From positions 868,001 through 932,000 of the forward strand of contig CAXKWD010000007.1 of the NCBI GenBank assembly GCA_964059195.1: a stretch of DNA of 64,000 nt, given 5' to 3'. This stretch comes from Ectobius pallidus. Its lineage: Eukaryota > Arthropoda > Insecta > Blattodea > Ectobiidae. Positions 45,651-54,989 of the stretch are shown here, piece after piece (positions within the stretch are counted from its first letter, which is position 1; each line of letters begins with the position of its first letter). The notes beneath the pieces are model-generated. The model was not told the origin of the DNA, made no database searches, and was given only the letters and a program-made list of their open reading frames with translations. Both the position numbers and the translations under genes were made by a program.

Positions 45651-46132
45651 TAGAAACGGGATTTAAATACTGCCCATGAATTTAATCTCACACTTCTCAA
45701 ATTGAAATTAAAAAAAATCATCTTTAAACCTGTCAGGCTGATTGATGTCGCAACGTTTTAAACTTAATAAATCAAAATGATGGATGCATATTTTAAAAAT
45801 TAAAACTTTTTTTTTAATTTTAGCGGTTCATCCAACATATTGAAAATAGCGCTGGATCCTCTGTAACTAAAAAATTTACATGAAAGCATCAGTGTGCAGT
45901 GATTAATGTGTCACATGTTGCCATTAACAGCACGAAAACAGATTATTTTATACAACATAACTTGTTTGGAAATTGAAATAATATAAATGACCATTTATTA
46001 AAAACACAATTTCGATTTGGTGCAATCCAGTTCGTGTGCTTTTATTCTGTTCTGCTGTTAGGTTACCTGAATGAAGTAAAGAGCCAAAATTTAAAAATCC
46101 AAAATTAAAAAAGTCCAAAATCCCTTAACATC

Positions 46133-46942
46133 ATATTATACCAAAATTATTTCAAATTTGATAATAAATTGTACATACAGAAAGAAGGAGTAGCAATGGG
46201 ATCACCGCTTTCTGGGATTATAACGGAAGCTTACTTACAACGTATTGAACAAAAATATATACAGAATATTATATTTAAATATAAAATTACCACTTATCAA
46301 AGGTATGTTGACGACATTCTTATCATTTGCAATAAAAACAAAGTGGAAGATATTTTGAAAGATTTTAATAACATCAATAATCATCTGAAATTCACTCTTG
46401 AGAAAGAAGAGAATTATTCACTACACTACCTGGATCTCAGTATTACCAGAAACAACAAGAAACTCGATTTTGGTATATTCAGAAATAATACCTATTCGGA
46501 TAATATCATCGGCAATTCTTCTAATCATCCTATTAGCCACAAAATGGCTGCTTTCAACAGCATGGTATACAGAATGGTTAACATACCCATGAATGAAACT
46601 AACTACAACAAAGAATGTAGTACAATTATGAAAATTGCCGAAAATAATGGATACAATAAAAGTCTGATTAGAAATTTAATCAGAAAACACAAAATGAAAT
46701 TACATAACAAACAAAACCCTACAAGCCAGCTCACACCTCTACAAAAAGACAACAGTAATAAATATTTTGCTACATTTAATTACACAGATAACAGAATACA
46801 TGCTATCACAAAGTTACTACGTAAAGAAAACTTTAAAATTGCTTACAGAACAAACTGCAACTTAAAGAATAAATTATACAGCAATAACACTAACTCTGTG
46901 GATAAAATGGAAGGAAGTGGAGTTTACAAACTGACGTACTGA
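46133..46942 (+). pseudogene. Penelope-like reverse transcriptase (partial)
   Basis: Reads NYFKFDNKLYIQKEGVAMGS, PLSGIITEAYLQ, then YQRYVDDILIIC (catalytic YVDD) and LHYLDLSI, the late RT motifs of Penelope-like elements, which copy RNA at exposed DNA 3' ends. It continues through RTNCNLKNKL to GVYKLTY, the 'GIY' half of the endonuclease, where a TGA at 46940-46942 ends the frame. A one-base loss in TACTG-GATTGT explains the stop, because the next frame continues at once with DCKKVYVGQT. The N-terminal RT motifs are absent by truncation. Confidence 0.88.
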
Positions 46943-47237
46943 TTGTAAAAAGGTGTATGTGGGACAAACTGGTAGAAAATTCAAGCAAAGATTCAATGAA
47001 CATGTTTCTGACTTTAAATATGACAGATTACGCTCAGCGTATGCTAAACACCTGCTTGATAGTGGTCATAGATTGGACGACTTAAATAACACCATGGAAG
47101 TCCTACATATATGTGATAAGGGTGTTAGACTAAATACATTGGAAAACTTTCAAATTTATAAGAATAGGAGTAACATCCTTAATGAAAACATAATTGACCA
47201 AAATCATTTATTTGACTTGACTACAACGGTGACCTAG
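46943..47237 (+). pseudogene. Penelope-like GIY-YIG endonuclease (out of frame)
   Basis: The 'YIG' half KKVYVGQTGRKFKQRFNEH contains the catalytic Tyr and Arg of the GIY-YIG nuclease, followed by YAKHLLDSGH and a domain end. The family nicks target DNA for insertion. It belongs to the same protein as the preceding RT but is shifted one base by the deletion at about 46,940. The stop is at 47,235-47,237. A zinc-finger linker of the usual kind is represented only by NCNLKN and DCKK. Confidence 0.85.
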
Positions 47238-47309
47238 GTTACCAAATAACAAATTTTATCAACAACATTATTTCAGAAGAATTGTGGTGTTCATTACATC
47301 TTATATGAA

Positions 47310-47336
47310 CTGAAGATGGCGCAGCATACGCCGAAA
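47310..47336 (+). ncRNA. Hammerhead-like motif in Penelope-like 3' UTR
   Basis: CTGAAGA (47310-47316), stem II GGCG/CGCC (47318-47321 with 47329-47332), then GAAA (47333-47336). It matches the CUGANGA...GAAA core with one extra U before stem II. The base after GAAA is U rather than C, and stems I and III are not obvious, so it may be inactive. Confidence 0.4.
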
Positions 47337-47400
47337 TGCATCTTCAAATAAGTTGTGTATTAAATGATAAGGGTAAAGGCGGAATATTATAATAAAAAAT

Positions 47401-47868
47401 ATGTTTAATATTAACCCTTATCTGTTGGAAATGAGTTATTTTAATTTCAAAATCCCAATATTAAAAAGTCCAATAATGCAAAATTGAAAAAATAAACATT
47501 AAAACAAGTTTTACTTCTGTCGCGTGGCGTTGCACGCACACTTTTTTTTTTTTTTAGATATGTTAGTATCATTACATAGGTGGAATTGTGTAACATATTA
47601 TTCTCAGTTAATCCAAAAATTAATTACACAGCCCAACAAAAAATAACTTTTTGTTTGGTATCTCAGATGTTTTACCGGATTTTGGCTGTACTTATTCCAA
47701 ATATGTAAAAAGTTTTTCTCTACCAGCTCTACTTTTGTCGAACAAATTCATCTGAAAAGTAATAATTTATTTGGATTTAATTGTTGTGGTAGGAACAATA
47801 TTACATATAAAGCATTACCAAAATCTGAAAGATGCATTTCTTTGATGCTTGTTAATTTTTTACTCCAT
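47401..47868. other. No gene seen
   Basis: AT-rich spacer with a short T-run near 47,543. Words like 'AAATCC(C)AA.ATTAAAAA(A)GTCCAA' occur on both sides of the Penelope-like element (46,090 and 47,452), but I cannot show that they are a TSD. Confidence 0.4.
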
Positions 47869-47871
47869 TTA

Positions 47872-48282
47872 TGCCCGGTTTTTATAAAATCGTGAAATGC
47901 CTATGGGTAAATTATCCATGGGCAAATTAGTTCCAGAATCACCCAAGGCCTTGGAGTTTTACAATTAATTTAATACAGAAGGCTTTGATTCTCATTGTTT
48001 AAATTATTATTGATCCTACAAGAGATTAAATTTTATCCAGCCATCCATGAAAGGATAAATTAACCCGACGATTTACCTTTGGAAAGATCTAGCCCGAGTT
48101 TGTAGGACATTTTTTTCTGTCATTTTCATATTTACCCAGAGGACATTTATCTAGAAACTCGCCACAAGTGTAAGTGATTGCTATCTTTAAATTATTTGAG
48201 TTTGTAAAAGTTATCCTTGTGTAAATTCTGTTCGTTGGATAATTTACCCATAGTTATTTCGCGACTTTATACAAACCGGGCA
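47872..48282. mobile_element. PIF/Harbinger-type MITE with TTA duplication
   Basis: The TIR of about 45 bp begins TGCCCGGTTTTTATAAAATC on the left and TGCCCGGTTTGTATAAAGTC (complement) on the right, both reaching CTATGGGTAAATTATCC. TTA lies immediately outside both ends (47869-47871, 48283-48285), the TWA duplication expected of PIF/Harbinger. At 411 bp it has no coding capacity. Confidence 0.82.
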
Positions 48283-48776
48283 TTAGTCAGTTTATTACAC
48301 AGTGAATGTCTACAGTCACTTTTCATTACTATTTTGTATAATTTATTCTCTTAAAATGCTGTTTTAGTTGTTAACGTAAATGAAAGACTTAGTTTGATGC
48401 AAAAGAAACACGCGTTGGCATTTATATCTATTGGTTAAACTGGAAAAGCTTGGTATTGAGTAGGAAGTTAAAACTTCTCACCAAGTTAAGTGCTTTGAAC
48501 TCAAACTCCCATACACTACCGACCTGTTTGAAACTAGCTTTCCCCTGTGCCCGTCCTTCATGTTTTTAATTTACATATTGGTTTTCCGACTTATCTTAGT
48601 CAAGAGATCTGTGATACATTCTGTACAGCATAGGAATCGAACGCTTATGATACATGAAGAATAGGTGCAATAATAATGATGAACATACATTCTATGAGGA
48701 ATCTGTGATACCTATATTAAATTCCAGCACTCGCCACTCTTGAAACCCGATCAGAATGTAGTCCTAATATACTATA

Positions 48777-49383
48777 CTAGCATGTGCCCGCGGCTTCGCC
48801 CGCGATAATTATTTCAAAAATTAAAAATTAAGAGCATAATTGCTAAATCATTATATTTATTAACACCTAAATCACGTGGACTACATACCACGATTAGATA
48901 GCGTCGCCTGCTAAAAGCGACCTCAGATTCGATTTCGTTGGCCCAGACTACCCCTGTACAGTGAGTTTCGTCCAAATCGAACAATGTTTGACCATATTTA
49001 GGCCTATCCCTCTTCCGTGTAGGTTGAAAATTTCATATGTCTACGGGCCTTGACATTCTAAACAAATGAATCGACCACCGTGGGCTTACAACAATCTAGC
49101 GATCGCGATGCTATTATTACCACGGTATGACAAAAATAGCCAAAGCCAACTGCAATTGATTTGACATTGAAATGTATTACTGAAATCTGATGCTTCCACA
49201 GCGCTAAAATCACGTTTTCTGCCAGTTTTTCACTCACAACTCGCGAACGAAAGCTAAAATTAAAAATTCGGCTTCGAGGTGCATTCGCCCACCTTTCAGT
49301 GCATCTATGTTTAAAATTTCAGATCTCTGCGTTCAGTAGATTTCGATGGGCATCGCGGACACGTCCTTTTATTATTATAAGAT
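48777..49383 (+). repeat. CCCGCGGCTTCGCCCGCG repeat, copy 1
   Basis: Begins ACTAGCATGTGCCCGCGGCT and ends near TTTTATTATTATAAGAT after GATCTCTGCGTTCAGTAG and GGGCATCGCGGACA. It resembles 3' parts of RTE-like non-LTR repeats but holds no ORF. A second copy follows head-to-tail. Confidence 0.75.
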
Positions 49384-49631
49384 AGCATGTGCCCGCGGCT
49401 TCCCCCGCGATAATTATTAAAAAAAATTAAAAACTAAAAATTAAGAGCATAATAGTTAAATCATTATATTTATTAACACCTAAATCACGTGAATTACATA
49501 CCACGATTAGATAGCGTCGCCTGGTAAAAGCGACCTCAGATTCGAGGTCCTTGGCCTAGAAAACCCCTGTATAGTGAGTTTCGTCCAAATCGAACAACGT
49601 TTGACCATATTTGGCTAATAATGATTATCCC

Positions 49632-49685
<54 letters not shown>

Positions 49686-50110
49686 TAATAAATAATAATA
49701 ATAATAATCCTCTTCGGTGCAGGTTGAAAATTTCATATTATGTTTGCGTGCCTTGACATTAAAAACAAATGAATCGACCAGCGTGAGCTACAACATTCAA
49801 GAGATCGCGATGCTTTTATGTCGAAGGTATGACAAAAATAGCCAAAGCCTAGTGTAATTGATTTGTATTACTGAAAACTCATGCTTCGAAAACGCAGAAA
49901 ATACACGTTTTCTGCCCGTTTTTCACTCATAACTCTCGAAGGAAAGCTAAAATTAAAATTCCGGCTTCGAGGTGCACATTCCGACCCTTTAGTCCGCCTA
50001 TGTATAAAATTTCAGATCTCTGCGTTGAGTAGATTTCGCTGGGCATTGCGGACAGACAGACAGACAGACAGACAGACGGAGGACAGACACTTCCTTTTAT
50101 TAATATAGAT
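49384..50110 (+). repeat. CCCGCGG repeat, copy 2, with AAT and GACA arrays
   Basis: Direct repeat of copy 1, starting AGCATGTGCCCGCGGCTTCC. It differs mainly by an AAT-rich array (49,632-49,708) and a (GACA)n tract (about 50,053-50,080) near its end. It closes with TTTTATTAATATAGATGG. Confidence 0.75.
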
Positions 50111-50394
50111 GGTTTTTTACACACTCTACATTCTAGAATGTGCCCCGCTAACTAAAATCTGTCGAGTTTTAAAAGATGTTGATAAATTGATCAAAGGTCC
50201 AGTTGAACAAGTAATTGGAACTTAATGACAGCCCAAATTCCAAGCTGTATTTTCTAGAAAGACAGTTGTTTAGGCTTATGACTGCTTGGTGGGAAGCATT
50301 TGTTCAGCACATTAACGTAATAATGCATCCGCCTCAAATGCACTCGTAATATACTCGACAGAACTCTAGAAAGTAGGAAAAAGAAATATTAAAC

Positions 50395-50769
50395 AGTTTA
50401 AGATGTCTAACTTTGAGACTCATGACGAGCCTATTATTGAAAAACTCGGATAGAAACTGCCTCAGCAGGAATTTGAATCATGGAAATGCCTTTTCCATCA
50501 TTTCAGACTTGTATCTCCCTTCTTAGGTTAGGAACAATCAAACAGCTGGATCTCCACAAGAAATGGACCGTCATCTCCTCAGTGCTCCAATGCAGTAAAA
50601 ATGAACACAACCTAATTGGAGTGCGAAGTGCAAAAGTCAAAATACCCTTTGCCACGAATGCAGCCAGATTGAATCCCTTCCGCATGTGTTTGACTTTTGC
50701 CATAAAGGGGATCTTTTAGGAAGAAATCGGCACCACAATTTCAGAGAAGAAGTTCGCAAACTGTTTTAG
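50395..50769 (+). pseudogene. R2-like LINE C-terminal fragment
   Basis: In the best frame the end reads CHECSQIESLPHVFDFCHKG, DLLGRNRHHNF, REEVRKLF and a stop. The C-x2-C-x7-H-x4-C spacing with following 'KG....RH' fits the zinc-binding knuckle near the C-terminus of R2/NeSL-type LINE proteins. Upstream, broken frames give EPIIEKL and QQEFESWK-like words seen before this motif. Several frame breaks make it dead. The clade is suggested by motif order only. Confidence 0.5.
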
Positions 50770-51160
50770 ACAAAGGATCCAGCTTGAAGTACATGGGGAG
50801 GTATCCGTGATCCCTTAAATCCGCCTACAACTTATTGTTATGTAAAAAGGCTGTTGACGCTGATGGTGATATGAATCGTGCTTCACTGTCTTAGAACTTA
50901 AGTTCACGTTGTACTGCAAGTTTTTACCCAAAATACCTTACACTACCAAAGCTGTTTGCTGTATTTAAAGTGTTAGGTTATGAACAACTGCGAGGAGAAG
51001 CTAGGGCTAGGCCTGTTCATCTTACTCACCTAGAGTCGAACCAAGCTCTTCACACAGACACCAACCCAAGCACACAAACTGAAGTCCACACGCAAACTCA
51101 CTCACACTTCCCATCAGTAGTGCTAGTGTCTACACAGTATCCAGTGTTGGGCAAATTTTA

Positions 51161-51445
51161 ATTGTAAAGACAATTAAAGATTAACAATTGATTAATTGTT
51201 AATTGTAGTGGTAGCAATTAACAATTGATCAATTGTAATTGTGGAAAATGCAATTAACAATTGATTAATTGTTAATTGTAGTGGTTGCAATTAACAATTG
51301 ATCAATTGTAATTGTGGAAAATGCAATTAACAATTGATTAATTGTTAATTGTAGTTGTAGCAATTAACAATTAATCAATTGTTAATCGTAATTTGCTACA
51401 ATTAACAATTAATTATTTTTAATTGTTTTATGAATTTAAATAAAA
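51161..51445. repeat. hAT left subterminal array, 73-bp period
   Basis: A unit built of CAATTAACAATTGATTAATT plus a TGTAGTGGTTG or TGTGGAAAATG spacer repeats with a period of 73 bp (landmarks 51205/51278 and 51241/51314). Each unit is itself palindromic. Confidence 0.85.
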
Positions 51446-51603
51446 ACTAACAATTAAAAAGGACTACTATACGGGCCTGGTATCATAACAAAATGCGTAA
51501 GTAAGATACTGAAATACACATGTTAACTTAGTTACAAATAAAACACTGATATTAATACACATGAATGATTTTAATTAAACCTGATTACACAGATAACGAC
51601 AGA

Positions 51604-52850
51604 CTATAATTTCTTATAATAGTTTAGATTGCATTTTAACACGACTCTCTTTTCGAACATACTGTCGGTCAATTTGTGACTCTTCGGCAGATTTGTCATT
51701 GTTGCAAAATAAAAAAGTCGTTCAACTGCAGCTGACGATGGTAAAGGTGTGTTATATTTAACGAAAACTTTTTTATCTCAGGATATCTGTTGAGGAGTTG
51801 CAAATCCTGGCTTTCTTCTGCAAAAAAGTGCAGCATTAAAAGTTCGGCTTTAGTCAGTGGTGCATCGAAGGAGATTTGGTTTGTTTCTGTCGATGAAATA
51901 TCGGGAGTCCGAGTCAGAGTTCAAGTTGAAAAAAGTATTTTCTTCGGTACTTTTTTTTTTTGTTGCTACTGATGTTTCTACGTTGTCATTCATTTGTTTG
52001 GAAATACAGGTCTTGAAAACGTTTAGAAGTTTTGTACGATCCGCGAGCTCTAAACAGGTTAACCATTTATTTTTAAATCTTGGGTACAATGCCGTAATAG
52101 CCGCATTTTCCGCTACAGGAGTGCTGATGTCATACATTTTTTCAAATCTTATTTCGACACTCTCCCTGTAATGCCTTGATCAAAGGGTTGCAAAAAGAAA
52201 AGTTGTTTTTCCTTTCAATTTTGTGTAGTTTTTTTCTTAATGCCTGAAAGCTCGGCAGGACTATCCCATAATATGCGTTGGTCTCAGTCTGCATTATGTC
52301 GAGGGCTTCTGCCACTGGCGCAGTACAGGTCATGTCCGTCGCCGTGGGTGAGTCGGTAGCGCGCCTGCCTTCCACTCCGGCGGCCCGGGTTTGATTCCCG
52401 GCCGGGTCAAGGATTTTTCAGTAGTGAAAAATCCTTTTCCCGGGTTCAGGACTGGGTGTTTGTCAGTAGGTTAAGATAATGCATATTGTGCGCGATTCCT
52501 TAATTATTAAATACTCGGGTATGTAATCAAATTCGTTCTCTTTGATAGCATTTTTCATGTTTAATGATATATGTAAAAGCAAGGTTTTTCTTTAATGTTG
52601 TGAATTTGCTGGAGCGCATCAAACAAGCTATTCCATCTTGTCTCACCAGGTCGGCTTAACGTGTGTATTATTTCAGCATTCTTTGGTCGTCCTGCAGCCT
52701 TCTACAAAACTTCATGACTGTAGCATGCATTTCGGACAATGGGGTGTTTTGCTCGCTCAAAATTTTGTTTGCGTCCGTAGTTGCGCATAGACTTAACGTA
52801 TGTGCACAGCATCGAAAATGAGCAGGAAGTAAATGAATATTCTCAGGATC
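51604..52850 (-). pseudogene. hAT transposase, broken
   Basis: Minus-strand pieces from the upstream side: HFRCCAHTLSLCATTDA (hAT core), then after a SINE VAEALDIMQTETNAYYGIVL and PSFQALRKKL, after a frameshift near 52,145 MYDISTPVAENAAITALYP and RFKNKWLTCLE, and after another in an A-run near 51,775 the dimerisation block PLPSSAAVERLFYFATM, ending with a stop at 51604-51606. This is the C-terminal two-thirds of a BED-type hAT transposase, which excises and integrates the element. The N-terminal BED finger is absent. At least two frameshifts and two SINEs abolish function. Confidence 0.87.
52334..52480 (+). mobile_element. tRNA-derived SINE, second copy of the 16.2-kb family
   Basis: CCGTGGGTGAGTCGGTAGCG, B box GGTTTGATTCC (one change from consensus), GATTTTTCAGTAGTGAAAAA and TTCAGGACTGGGTGT match the 16.2-kb copy, which extends further 3'. 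It interrupts the hAT transposase. The TSD is not clear. Confidence 0.85.
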
Positions 52851-53187
52851 ACTTTTTTGACCAGACAAGGACATGGAGGGCCTCCCCAGATGAGTGATTA
52901 TCCCAATGCCGGGGCCACCTCCGAGACGACACGAACACATAGGACGATACACACAATTCACACCCACACACACACTCCCTTCAAACAAGGCGAGGATGGT
53001 ATGAAGATAATAATGATGGTCAGATGATATCTTGGGACCACAAGGGCCTAAAGTTACCTGACTTTTCTCTCACAGGTGAGGGGAAAACTCCGGGACAAAC
53101 CTCACCCAGGTAACTTGGAATCGAACCCGGGCCCGCTGCGGGAGAGGATTGAACGGATCCCCTTAGCCACAGCGGTGGACTTTTTTG
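52851..53187 (-). mobile_element. tRNA-derived SINE (GTCCACCGCTGTGGCTAAG family)
   Basis: On the minus strand the head reads GTCCACCGCTGTGGCTAAGG with B box GGTTCGATTCC, and the body ends with GGGGAGGCCCTCCATGTCCT. A 9-bp candidate TSD ACTTTTTTG occurs at 52851-52859 and 53179-53187, though T-richness weakens it. A diverged relative lies at 60.1-60.4 kb. It sits within the hAT transposase region. Confidence 0.82.
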
Positions 53188-53389
53188 TTATGTACTCGTA
53201 CGATGTCAAAACATTGCACAAATTAAAAATATACATTAAAATATAAATAATGGGTATAATGAAGGATGATATTCGTTTTTTTATCAATAAGTAGTATTGA
53301 TTTTTATTAATGTACGTTAAATTTTCGAAATCTTGTAATACTTTTAACTGATTTCGGTAAAGGTAAGTAAGTTAATTGTTAGTTTTAAT

Positions 53390-53755
53390 TGTTTCATAGA
53401 ACAATTAAACAAGTTAATTGCAATTATTTTAAATGCGAGTTACGATTAACATACATTAATCCAAATAATTTAATTGCAATATGCAATTAAACGTTTAATT
53501 GCAATTAATTTACTTGCAATTAATTTAATTGCAATATGCAATTAATTTAATTGCAATATGCAATTAAACGTTTAATTGCAATTAATTTAATTGCAATTAA
53601 ATTTGTAATTGCAATATGCAATTAAACGTTTAATTGCAATTAATTTAATTGCAATTAATTTAATTGAAATATACAATTAAACGTTTAATTGCAATTAATT
53701 TAATTGCAATTAAATTTTTAGTCAATTAACGAGTTGATTGAAAAATTAATTGATT
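53390..53755. repeat. hAT right subterminal palindromic array
   Basis: Dense repeats of TTAATTGCAATATGCAATTA, AATTAAACGTTTAATT and TTGCAATTAATTTAATTGCA fill about 350 bp up to the right TIR. The motif is related to the left array (TTAATTG) but in a different arrangement. Confidence 0.85.
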
Positions 53756-53885
53756 AATGCCCAACACTGACAGTATCGAGTTGGAGGAATTTGACACACT
53801 GCTTCAGTTTTGAAAAATTATATTTGGTTTTCCATTTTTACTTTAATATTTTTCAGTAATATTAGAAATAGTCTTCACAATTATT

Positions 53886-54760
53886 GTATACTAGCTGAAA
53901 AGGCCCGGCGTCGCCCGGGCTTTGTATTTTGTAATTTGAAATTAACTTTTGGAGGACTTTCGATTTTGAAACTCTAGGTGCTTATATAATATGTATGTAA
54001 AACTTCAAATGAAGAAAAATATTTATCACACTCAAACTATTCCATCAGAAAACGCTAGATATAGCTTTTTATGGCTCATAGAGGATGTCGAAAGCTGCAT
54101 TCCGTTGCTTCTACACATCATGCTTGGGAGGATTTGAAATAAGAAGAAACATAAATTACATAAGATTGTATTGACTTGTCGGAAAATTTTATTTCTCATT
54201 CACATGTTACCATACAACCGTTTCGGTTCTGAAATAAGAGAAATGCAGTATCACTTTCCTCCCCTAAAACCCGGGACATAAAATACTGCGAGCATAGGAC
54301 TCAAAATGTTCCATCCCATGCTTAGGGCCTTATTTCTCAACTAATACAAAGCATACAGCTATGGATAACGTATAAGCGGAAAGGATTGTTTACCTACTTC
54401 TGATATAGCATACTCACACACTTAAGTTATCCCTGCAATACGACCTCTTATTCTACCACAAAATGTGAAGTGAGAAAATATTTCTTGTGTCGAGGGTAGA
54501 GAAAGTTATGTGACTGCATTACAATGTGCTTTATTCTCGTGGATTTTATTCTTCAAGAATTATTTTTACAAAACGTTAGCATCAGAATTCGTTAAAGTCC
54601 AATGTTATGTAATGTCCAGAGCCCTATATGAACTGTGTAAACAATACACTGTTGTCTTGACAACTGAATGGGATTTCATTTTGTTTGCATAATATTCTCA
54701 GAAATTATATAATTTTCAAGGGAAGGACTGATTTGTTTCAATTTTAATGTTGACAGGTAT
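53886..54760 (+). repeat. CCCGGCGTCGCCCGGG repeat family, copy A
   Basis: Begins TACTAGCTGAAAAGGCCCGG, then GTCGCCCGGGCTTTGTATTT. Long similarity in inverted orientation with 60,650-61,470: shared landmarks are GACTTTCGATTTT, CTATTC then ATAGCTTTTTATGGCTC, ATTTCTCATTCACATGTTACC and GGGTAGAGAAAGTTATG. No ORF is supported. It resembles RTE-type repeat ends, but the family is unassigned. Confidence 0.7.
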
Positions 54761-54989
54761 ACTTCCCGGGCTTAACTGGGTATGTGTGCAAAGTGTCGTG
54801 TAAATTGGTAAAGAAATGTAGATTTGTATAAGGAACAAACTTAGATATTAACTTACAACATTTTCCCTCGTCATAAAATACAGTGAATCTTATTCCTACT
54901 CAACCTCCACTGCTTGACCTTCCCTTTATGCAGACACAGCAATTATTACAATAATTTTAAATTTCCTCGGAATTTTCCACAGAATGTTA

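Larger units (their letters stand above)
46133..47400 (+). mobile_element. Penelope-like element, 5'-truncated, frameshifted
   Basis: Encodes the palm-side part of a Penelope-type RT followed by a GIY-YIG endonuclease, the diagnostic pairing of this class. A hammerhead-like motif lies in the 3' UTR (47310-47336). The coding region starts abruptly inside RT, so the 5' half is missing. The 3' boundary near 47.4 kb is approximate, and no TSD was found. Confidence 0.88.
51134..53777 (-). mobile_element. Complete hAT element with 8-bp TSD
   Basis: The element spans 51142-53769. It starts CAGTGTTGGGCA and ends TGCCCAACACTG, a perfect 12-bp TIR, and is flanked by the direct repeat ACAGTATC (51134-51141 and 53770-53777). 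Both subterminal regions are arrays of palindromic (C)AATTAA/TTAATTG words. A minus-strand transposase relic lies in the middle, with SINEs inserted at 52,334 and 52,851. The exact TSD and the CAGTG end identify hAT. It is 2.6 kb with the insertions. Confidence 0.93.
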
